DNA of 16,202 bases from Pelobacter sp. UBA6812 (GTDB lineage: Bacteria > Desulfobacterota > Desulfuromonadia > Desulfuromonadales > Syntrophotaleaceae), in assembly GCA_002452265.1 (NCBI GenBank), contig DKEW01000060.1, forward strand, positions 1 to 16,202. The letters are read 5' to 3'. Of this stretch, positions 1 through 6,101 are shown piece by piece. Each line of letters opens with the position of its first letter. The first letter of the stretch is position 1. The notes below the pieces were generated by a model. It did not search any database. It was not told the origin of the DNA and saw only the letters and a list, made by a program, of their open reading frames with translations. Both the position numbers and the translations under genes were made by a program.

Positions 1-540
1 CGCTCCGAACGTCTATGATTGCCGGAGAATCCTTGGTCTTTATAATTCTCGGGGCTTCATTCTCTTTCCTTTCTATGGGTCGATTTCGGGGGACAGTATA
101 CTCAATTTTTAGAAATTAATACACTGTCCCCGGAAATCCAGTCAGCGGCATGACCTCTGGCGACTCGCCCCGCAAGATAATGATTTCCATGGGCATGATG
201 TTCAGGCATCCAAGATACCAAGTTGGGTCAGGATTGGGTTTGTAGTGCCGCACGCAGGTCGATGCCCGCCGGAGAGCAAAGCAAATTCCATCAGAAACAT
301 CTTGTTCAGGAACACGAAACACACGAGTTGGCCGATATGGATCATGATGGAGCGGATGGGCTAGCCTTATTCGCTTTTTTTGCGTATAACATCACTCCGC
401 TTTGTTTCGGCAAACGCTACAAATCGTGCCCGACAGGCTTCCATCAATTTTTACGGTTCACGGCAAAGGGTGTATCCTGCAAGAGATTCATAGTCTCTGA
501 GTAACTCCAACCGTAACGCTCCCCATACAGGTTCCCGTTA
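1..540. other. Intergenic region with no convincing gene
   Basis: I see no gene here that I can support. Short open frames exist on both strands (for example 223-504 plus and 116-322 minus), but none has a recognisable domain, a good ribosome binding site or protein-like composition. The only clear structure is the palindrome at 88-131, listed separately. The region may be decayed sequence, for example an old mobile-element insertion beside the helicase gene. Confidence 0.5.
88..131. repeat. GGGGACAGT/ACTGTCCCC imperfect palindrome
   Basis: GGGGACAGT at 89-97 is mirrored by ACTGTCCCC at 123-131. The pairing extends to 12 bp per arm with one mismatch. An inner AATTT...AAATT palindrome fills the AT-rich centre. 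From memory, repeats of this GGGGACAGTATACT kind are common next to Y1 (IS200/REP-associated) transposase genes in Geobacter-like genomes. No transposase remains here, so this is probably a solo or remnant copy. Confidence 0.6.
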
Positions 541-2460
541 ATGCCCCACACATTTATCCTGCAAGAAGAACAGCGGCTTTCGGAGGTCTGTAAAGCTGTT
601 GACAGCTTTCAAGCCGATCGCAAGAGGCAACTGTCCGAACATGACCGCATCATAAAGGACCTTGAGGTTCAACGTCTGGAGTCGGTCGATCCGCGGGAAA
701 AGGATCGCCTGACCGCCGAAATGCGCCGCCTGTCTCAGTATGACCCTGCTAAGTATCTGGTGCCCTTTGAGCAGGGGCAGTCGCCCTATCTTGCCGGGGT
801 GCTCATCCAGGATGAAGATCCGCGCATCGGCCGCAAGCACCTGTTGTTTGGCAAGCAGAGCCTCATCGTCGGGTCGAAGGTTATGGTTGTCGATTGGCGC
901 AAGGCCGAGATCTCCAAACTGTATTACGATTGGGAAGAGGGGGAGGAATACGAGGACGATATCGGCGGCCGGGAACGCTGCGGGATCATCGAAAAGAAGA
1001 TCTCCTACGGTATTCAGAGACGCGCATTACGGACCATTCAGACCGGCGCGGGTACGCTGGTAAAGACCGATGACGGCTGGGTGGAGCAAGGCAGGCAAAA
1101 CGCCAGTGCCGTCCGGAAAGAGTCGGTGGGCGATCACCGCATGGTGGATATCGTTTCCCTGATCTCCCGTGAGCAGTTCGGCCTGATTACCAAACAGCAC
1201 GATGGCTGTTTGTATCTAACCGGTGGCGCCGGCTGCGGCAAGACCACGGTGGCGCTGCACCGGCTGTCTTATTTGCTGTTCAACCAGCCGGAGCTGTTCC
1301 GCCCGCACCGCTGTTTGGTGGTCATGTTTAACCGCTCCCTGTGTGATTATATCCGTCAGACCTCGACCGATCTGCTGACCGATCGCTTGCCGGTGGAGAC
1401 CTTTCATTCCTGGTCGGCGAAAGCCTTGCGCTCTTTTGGGGTGGCCGCCAGGTTCTCTGCCAGCCAGGGACAAGGTCTGGGATCGCTGAAAAAACAGGCC
1501 GGGATGTATCATGCTCTGGTCGCCTATGTACATGCGACGCAAGCCCAGGATAACCCCTTTGCCGACCTGGCGGAGTTTTACACCCAAACGGACATGCTGG
1601 CCGAACATCTATCCGACCGGCGGCAGATAGAGCGTCTGGCGCAAAGCGGTGCGAAGATGGCCGGGGAGCAGGTACCGGAGCTTTCGTTTGACGATAGCGG
1701 GATCCTGCTGCACCTTGTCCAGCTTCGGTGCCACAAGGAGGACGTTTTCCCTGAAGCGCATGGCTGGTATGACCATATTCTGATCGATGAAGCGCAGGAT
1801 CTTTCGCTGATCGAATTGAAAGCCCTGACCCTGGCCACCACCAAACACCGGAGCCTGACGGTGTGTGCGGATGAAAAGCAAAAGATCCTCGATTTCGTCG
1901 ATTCCAAAGGTATTTCCGCTTTTCAGATGGACCTGAAAGATCAGGGCTTATCGTCGGGCGAGCTCTGTGTAAGTTATCGCTCTACAGCCCAAATCATGGC
2001 GCTGGCATCCCGCGTGTCGGGTCGTCCGATCATCGAGGTGGTCAACGAAGGCCCTGATCCCCGCTTTCACCGGTGGCCTACCCGGGACGAGTCTGTGGCG
2101 CATCTTAAGCGGTCATTGCGGGTACTGCTGGCGAAGGAACCCAAGAGCTTGACGGCCATCATTTGCCGCTATAAGGGCGATGCCCAGTTTATCTATGCTG
2201 CCATGAAGGATCTCCCCGGAGTGCGCCTGCAGACCGGTTCGCTGACCTTCGAGCCCGGCGTACTGATCACCAACGCGCACCAGGTCAAAGGTCTGGAATT
2301 CGGCGGGGTGATTTTGTGGAATCCCACCCGCAAGGCTTATCCGGATACGGAAATCGGCAAGAATCTGCTGTATGTGGCCATCACCCGGGCCAGCAACCGG
2401 TTGGCGATTTATCACCATGAACCTTTGACAGGGTTGCTGTGCGACGGGTCTGTGGCGTAA
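541..2460 (+). CDS. HelD-like superfamily 1 (UvrD/Rep-type) helicase
   Basis: This 639-residue protein is an ATP-driven superfamily 1 helicase/translocase with the layout of the HelD group, which includes proteins that remodel or recycle stalled RNA polymerase. An N-terminal charged helical stretch (about 5-67) is likely a coiled coil. It is followed by a HelD-like segment, YLAGVLIQDEDPRIGR then VVDWR (about 83-120). Helicase motifs are complete: Walker A GGAGCGKTT (228-236), DEAQD (416-420), motif III around CADEKQ (442-447), SYRST (478-482), VKGLEF (582-587) and YVAITRA (611-617). The length is slightly below that of E. coli helicase IV and B. subtilis HelD. The start is ATG 541, with only a weak AGG upstream. 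It stands alone, 90 bp before a LysR gene. The helicase call is firm. The RNA polymerase role is inferred from family architecture, and a DNA repair role is the alternative. Confidence 0.87.
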   Translation: MPHTFILQEEQRLSEVCKAVDSFQADRKRQLSEHDRIIKDLEVQRLESVDPREKDRLTAEMRRLSQYDPAKYLVPFEQGQSPYLAGVLIQDEDPRIGRKHLLFGKQSLIVGSKVMVVDWRKAEISKLYYDWEEGEEYEDDIGGRERCGIIEKKISYGIQRRALRTIQTGAGTLVKTDDGWVEQGRQNASAVRKESVGDHRMVDIVSLISREQFGLITKQHDGCLYLTGGAGCGKTTVALHRLSYLLFNQPELFRPHRCLVVMFNRSLCDYIRQTSTDLLTDRLPVETFHSWSAKALRSFGVAARFSASQGQGLGSLKKQAGMYHALVAYVHATQAQDNPFADLAEFYTQTDMLAEHLSDRRQIERLAQSGAKMAGEQVPELSFDDSGILLHLVQLRCHKEDVFPEAHGWYDHILIDEAQDLSLIELKALTLATTKHRSLTVCADEKQKILDFVDSKGISAFQMDLKDQGLSSGELCVSYRSTAQIMALASRVSGRPIIEVVNEGPDPRFHRWPTRDESVAHLKRSLRVLLAKEPKSLTAIICRYKGDAQFIYAAMKDLPGVRLQTGSLTFEPGVLITNAHQVKGLEFGGVILWNPTRKAYPDTEIGKNLLYVAITRASNRLAIYHHEPLTGLLCDGSVA

Positions 2461-2550
2461 GTTGGAGCGTGTCGGGAGAGAGACATTGACCCCATCAAGA
2501 TCCGTGCAGTTAAACCTTGGGCCGCGAGCAGGCTGGAGCCGTGATTTCAA

Positions 2551-3462
2551 ATGAACCTTGCCAATATCAATCTCAATCTGCTGGTCAGTCTGGATGCCTT
2601 GCTGGATACCTGCAACGTTACGCGGGCCGCGGAACAGCTGCATATCAGTCAATCCGCTATGAGCAAAGCCTTGGCACAGTTGCGGGGTATGTTCCAGGAT
2701 CCTTTGCTGGTGCGGGTCGGCAATCGTTTTGTGCCAACGACCAGGGCGGGGCAGATCAGAGGCAGCCTGAAGCAGTTGCTGCATAACGCGGCGGTGCTGC
2801 TTGAGGCTGAGGAGTTCGATCCGGCTCGCTGCGATACCACCTTTACCATTGCTGTTACCGATTACGTGGCACAGTTCATCCTTCCCGATGTCCTTCAACA
2901 TATATATCAGCAAGCTCCGCATATCGGCATCCGGCTCATCGATTGGAATCAGCATTCCCTGAACGGCTTGACCGAGGGGCGTATCGATCTGGGCACCGGT
3001 AGCCTCGAGCATGCCTCGGACAATTTTTATGCCCAAAAGATCGATGAGGATTTCCTGGTTTGCGTCATGGCTCCGGGGCATCCGCTGGCCTGCGAAGGTT
3101 TGTCTATGGAGGGCTATCTTGCCTATTCGCATGCCGTGATCACCAGTGGCGGCGATAAGCATCGGCGGGTGGACAAGGCCTTGGCAGCGTTGGGTTTTTC
3201 CCGTCGCGTCGGTCTGGAAGTTCCGTACTACCGCTCCGCTTTGCATATCATCGCCGGCACCGACATGCTGCTCACGTTGCCCGAACATATCGCCCGTCAT
3301 ACCGCCGAGCCCTTCGGCCTGGTGCAGTTTCCTCTGCCGTTTGAAAGCCCGCATTTTGAATACTCGCTGATCTGGCATGAACGTCAGCACCATCAGGCCG
3401 GTCACCGCTGGTTACGGCAGGTGTTGATGGCTGAACTGCGCCGGTCGGTTTTTGCCCATTGA
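2551..3462 (+). CDS. LysR-family transcriptional regulator, NodD/NahR-like subgroup
   Basis: This is a 303-residue LysR-type regulator of typical length. The N-terminal winged helix-turn-helix lies at about residues 7-65, opening with NINLNLLVSLDALLDT and with recognition helix SQSAMSKALAQLR (33-45), then DPLLVRVGNRFVPTTRA. The effector-binding periplasmic-protein-like domain runs from about residue 95 to the end. The LNLL...LDALL start and VPTTRA sequence are typical of the NodD/NahR branch, whose members often respond to aromatic or other small organic inducers. The start is ATG 2551, with a GGAG about 13 bp upstream, which is far. It lies 116 bp upstream of, and in the same direction as, an MFS transporter gene, which is a plausible target. 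The inducer is unknown. Confidence 0.93.
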   Translation: MNLANINLNLLVSLDALLDTCNVTRAAEQLHISQSAMSKALAQLRGMFQDPLLVRVGNRFVPTTRAGQIRGSLKQLLHNAAVLLEAEEFDPARCDTTFTIAVTDYVAQFILPDVLQHIYQQAPHIGIRLIDWNQHSLNGLTEGRIDLGTGSLEHASDNFYAQKIDEDFLVCVMAPGHPLACEGLSMEGYLAYSHAVITSGGDKHRRVDKALAALGFSRRVGLEVPYYRSALHIIAGTDMLLTLPEHIARHTAEPFGLVQFPLPFESPHFEYSLIWHERQHHQAGHRWLRQVLMAELRRSVFAH

Positions 3463-3578
3463 TAGGCCGTCATGCCTGATGAGAATGCCGGTTATCGCTA
3501 AACATCATACCTGTTTGAGCGTCCCATCCTTTATAGTGCAGTCTTCATCCTTTTAATACAGTATGGAGTTGTGTACGC

Positions 3579-4853
3579 ATGGAAAATAAATTCTTGAAGC
3601 TTCCTTTTCACTATGGCTGGGTCGTTGTGGCCGTCGCGATGCTGGCCGTGTTTGCCTGCATCGGCCTCGGACGTTTGGCCCTGGGCATGCTGCTCCCCTC
3701 CATGGGGTCGGATCTGGGGTTGAATTACGCTCAGATGGGGACGATCAGCGCCGGTAACTTTGTCGGTTATCTGGCGGCGGTGTTGTTGTGCGGATGGATG
3801 GTGAACCGTCTCGGATCCTGCAAGGTCATTGCCTTGGGGCTGTTGACGGTGGGGGCCTCGATGATGTTGATCAGTCGCACCAACCATTATCCGACCGTGC
3901 TGGTGCTTTATGTGCTTACCGGAATCGGCAGCGGCGCGGCCAATATGCCGGTCATGGGGCTGGTGGCGCATTGGTTCAAAGCCCGCAGTCGGGGGCGTGC
4001 CGGCGGACTGCTGATGGCGGGTAATGGCCTGGGCATTATTCTCAGTGGCACCATGATACCTATGCTGACCGCCAGTCAGGGCGTCGCAGGATGGCGCGAT
4101 GGCTGGTTGATGCTGGGACTTGTCGTTATGCTGATAACGCTGCTCTCGGCACTGTTCTTACGCGACAACCCGGAAAGGATGGGATTGGCACCGATCGGCA
4201 ACGAGATTGGCAGGGTAGAACAAAAACCCTCTATCCGGGCAATGCAACCCTCGATGAAAACGCCGCGCTGGCTGTTGGCGCATGTCGGAGCCCTGTTCTT
4301 CTTTTTCTGTTTCACCTATGTGATCTATGCCACCTTCATCGTGACCACTTTGGTCGAGGAGATGGGATTCAGCGAAGCGAAGGCCAGCCATCTTTGGATA
4401 TGGATCGGTTTCTGCGCGCTGTTCTCCGGCCCTTTGTTTGGTACTCTGTCCGACCGGATTGGACGAGGGGCGGGGATGATGTGCGTTTTTGCCGTACAGA
4501 CCTGTGCCTACCTGCTGACCGCCAGCCATCTTGACGGTTATTGGATGTATCTTTCAGCTACGCTCTACGGACTCTCGGCATTTAGTATACCTTCCATCGT
4601 TGTCGCCACCCTAAGCGACTATCTTCCCCGGCACAAAGTCACCGGCGCCTTGGGTCAGGTGAGCTTTTTTGCCAGCCTTGGTCAGATTGCGGGGCCAAGC
4701 CTGGCCGGTACCCTGGCTCAGGCTAGTGGCAATTTCAGCAGCAGTTACCTGCTGGCGGCGTGCGTCACCGGTGTCGCTATGGTCATGGCGGCGCTTTTGC
4801 CTAAGTTGCAAGAGGATTGTATCCCGAAATTTGCCATCGAGAGTCAGGGATGA
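3579..4853 (+). CDS. Major facilitator superfamily transporter (YbfB-like)
   Basis: This is a 424-residue inner-membrane secondary transporter, the usual length for a 12-helix MFS protein. The first helix begins at HYGWVVVAVAMLAVFACIG (11-29), followed by the conserved GRLALGMLLPSMG region. A loop signature, GWMVNRLGSCKV, sits between helices 2 and 3 (72-83), and its counterpart GTLSDRIGRGAG lies in the second half (288-299). A hydrophilic central loop spans about 196-230. The N-terminal pattern LGRLALGMLLPSM...DLGL...QMG resembles the YbfB/YjiJ group. The start is ATG 3579, with GGAG about 10 bp upstream. It probably forms a unit with the LysR gene upstream. The substrate cannot be read from the sequence. 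Nearby aroQ raises the possibility of a quinate- or shikimate-like compound, but this is weak. Confidence 0.93.
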   Translation: MENKFLKLPFHYGWVVVAVAMLAVFACIGLGRLALGMLLPSMGSDLGLNYAQMGTISAGNFVGYLAAVLLCGWMVNRLGSCKVIALGLLTVGASMMLISRTNHYPTVLVLYVLTGIGSGAANMPVMGLVAHWFKARSRGRAGGLLMAGNGLGIILSGTMIPMLTASQGVAGWRDGWLMLGLVVMLITLLSALFLRDNPERMGLAPIGNEIGRVEQKPSIRAMQPSMKTPRWLLAHVGALFFFFCFTYVIYATFIVTTLVEEMGFSEAKASHLWIWIGFCALFSGPLFGTLSDRIGRGAGMMCVFAVQTCAYLLTASHLDGYWMYLSATLYGLSAFSIPSIVVATLSDYLPRHKVTGALGQVSFFASLGQIAGPSLAGTLAQASGNFSSSYLLAACVTGVAMVMAALLPKLQEDCIPKFAIESQG

Positions 4854-4920
4854 TTCGTCATGGTTCCCTGGGTTGTTTGGTGTTTATAAGCTGCGTAAGC
4901 TCCGCCAGATTCTCGGCCGA

Positions 4921-5367
4921 TTATTTTTGGTTACCAAGCAGGTCTGCGGCTGCGATCAATCCCATATGATAACTTTTGACGCCAAATCCGCATATCTGAC
5001 CCTTGGCGAGGCTGGCAATGACGGAATGGTGCCGGAATTCTTCGCGGGCATGAATATTTGACATATGCACTTCAATAATCGGTGCGTTCAATATCGCCAG
5101 GGCATCCGCAATGCCATAACTGTAATGGGTCCAGGCTCCGGCATTAATGATGACGGCATCGATGTTTTCCTCATGGGCACGATGAATGCGGACGGCCATT
5201 TCGCCTTCGTGATTGGTCTGAAAACATTCGACCTCAAACCCAAGTTCTGCAGCCCATGTAGCAACTTGTTCCTCGATTTGCTTGAGGGTGATGGTGCCGT
5301 AATGAACGGGATCCCGCTTCCCGAACATGTTCAAATTGATGCCGTTAAGCACAAGAATTTTTTTCAT
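4921..5367 (-). CDS. aroQ: Type II 3-dehydroquinate dehydratase
   Basis: This cytosolic enzyme dehydrates 3-dehydroquinate to 3-dehydroshikimate, in the shikimate pathway or in quinate breakdown. The 148-residue protein is of normal family length. Signatures are VLNGINLNMFGKRDP near the N-terminus, NHEGE (52-56), INAGAWTHYSY (74-84), and EVHMSNIHAREEFRHHS (99-115). The residues expected for catalysis and binding are present: Arg18, Tyr23, Asn75, His81, Asp88, Glu99, His101, Arg108 and Arg112. NG-I-NLN replaces the usual NGPNLN, and IADAL replaces the usual RDAL; neither removes a known key residue. I choose ATG at 5365-5367 because GGAG lies just upstream. An in-frame TTG four codons earlier overlaps that ribosome binding site. 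The gene is convergent with the MFS gene (67-bp gap), and a MITE-like element begins 23 bp before the ATG. Confidence 0.95.
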   Translation of the reverse strand: MKKILVLNGINLNMFGKRDPVHYGTITLKQIEEQVATWAAELGFEVECFQTNHEGEMAVRIHRAHEENIDAVIINAGAWTHYSYGIADALAILNAPIIEVHMSNIHAREEFRHHSVIASLAKGQICGFGVKSYHMGLIAAADLLGNQK

Positions 5368-5390
5368 AGATTTCTCCAACTCTGTTCTCT

Positions 5391-5559
5391 CTAGGAGCCT
5401 GTCGGACTATACGAGGCGAAGCGAAAATTTGGATGTTTGAGAACAGATTTCAGGTCGTTTGAAGGTTCATAGTTGTAACTATAGGCCAAAAAGGACCTGA
5501 AATCTGGGCCAAACAGACGAATTTGCAGCCGGCTCATGGATAGCCCGACAGACTCCTAG
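5391..5559. mobile_element. MITE-like palindromic element with terminal inverted repeats
   Basis: The ends are inverted repeats: 5391-5409 (CTAGGAGCCTGTCGGACTA) matches the complement of 5541-5559 at 17 of 19 positions. Inside, CAGATTTCAGGTC at 5444-5456 is an exact inverted match of 5494-5506, with weaker complementarity in between. The centre, ATAGTTGTAACTAT, is itself palindromic, so nearly the whole 169 bp can fold into one long hairpin. It contains no coding frame. CTAG at both edges may belong to the repeat or to a target duplication. This is the form of a non-autonomous miniature transposable element. It lies 23 bp upstream of the aroQ start codon, between that gene and any outside promoter. 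Confidence 0.7.
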
Positions 5560-5741
5560 ATGGATCATTTAGCGACATCCAGGTCGCAGACTGAATTTTT
5601 TTACAGAATCCCGCGCCTGATGAGAATGATAGTTTTTTTGAGCAATGTCAACGTTGGCATTGGTCGTAAGGGGCATGCATACGGAAAAAGAAGCGCTGCT
5701 CATTATGTGCCGGGTGCTCCATGTCCTATGCATCCGTTATT

Positions 5742-5787
5742 GTCAACAAAAAGCCCGACCTGAAGAGGTCGGGTTTTTTTGTTGACA
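5742..5787. terminator. Long bidirectional intrinsic terminator, orphan
   Basis: A perfect 8-bp stem, CCCGACCT (5754-5761) with AGGTCGGG (5766-5773), closes a GAAG tetraloop and is followed by seven T. An A-run before the stem and TGTCAAC/GTTGACA flanks extend the symmetry to about 46 bp, so it can work in both directions. No recognisable gene ends at it on either strand. It either ends a short non-coding transcript or is a leftover or attenuating element upstream of the operon. Confidence 0.8.
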
Positions 5788-5960
5788 TCTTTCGGTTCAC
5801 GGCGTTGGCAGCAAATATATCCCGCATTAATGCCAGGCATGGCCCCGGTATCTTTTGCTTATGGGAAGCAGATCTTAACTGTAGGGATGCATGTTGCCGA
5901 TATCTGTGTAGGTATAAAATAATTAAAGCAGGGCAAGCCTGTGGAAAATGATGATAAAGA

Positions 5961-5975
5961 CGTTAATATTTAACG
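5961..5975. promoter_or_regulatory. Operator-like palindrome CGTTAA-TAT-TTAACG
   Basis: A perfect 6-bp inverted repeat with a 3-bp centre lies about 40 bp downstream of a possible -10 element (GGTATAAAAT) and about 125 bp upstream of the first kinase gene. The symmetry and place suit a dimeric repressor site, but no binding protein can be named. It could be chance in AT-rich DNA. Confidence 0.3.
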
Positions 5976-6101
5976 GGAAAAGGTATTGGTGAGCTGGCAA
6001 TCATTTGTCGTGGAAGGTTTAAACGCTCGTGTTTTCAGGATGGTAAGCGGAATCGGAAACATATCACTGGTTCCCACATAAAGTATGGATCAGGAATGAC
6101 C

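Larger units (their letters stand above)
5560..6101. other. Gene-free region before the signalling operon, with an orphan terminator
   Basis: About 540 bp contain no convincing gene. Short open frames at 5560-5763 and 5721-5951 lack domains and run straight through the terminator hairpin. The region holds a perfect terminator (5742-5787), an AT-rich GGTATAAAAT stretch that could serve as a -10 element (5911-5920), and an operator-like palindrome (5961-5975). I infer that the operon promoter lies here, but no well-spaced -35/-10 pair or sigma-54 GG-N10-GC site is evident. Confidence 0.5.

Noticed and set aside
223..504. Open frame of 93 codons, plus strand, before the helicase
   Set aside because: No recognisable motif, no good ribosome binding site and composition unlike a real protein. 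An overlapping minus-strand frame is equally unconvincing.
5368..5379. TTG start four codons upstream for aroQ
   Set aside because: The TTG lies inside the GGAG ribosome binding site of the downstream ATG, which begins with the usual KKILVLNG sequence of the family.
5560..5951. Two short open frames in the region before the first kinase
   Set aside because: They run into or through the strong terminator hairpin and show no domain or start signal.
5994..6009. Sigma-54 promoter TGGCAATCATTTGTCG
   Set aside because: The GG is not followed at 10 bases by GC (TC instead), so the -12 element is missing.
5788..6101. c-di-GMP (GEMM) riboswitch upstream of the signalling operon
   Set aside because: Looked for because the operon contains a c-di-GMP enzyme. 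The conserved GCAAACC and GACGCAAAGCC-type segments are absent, both here and in the other gene-free regions.
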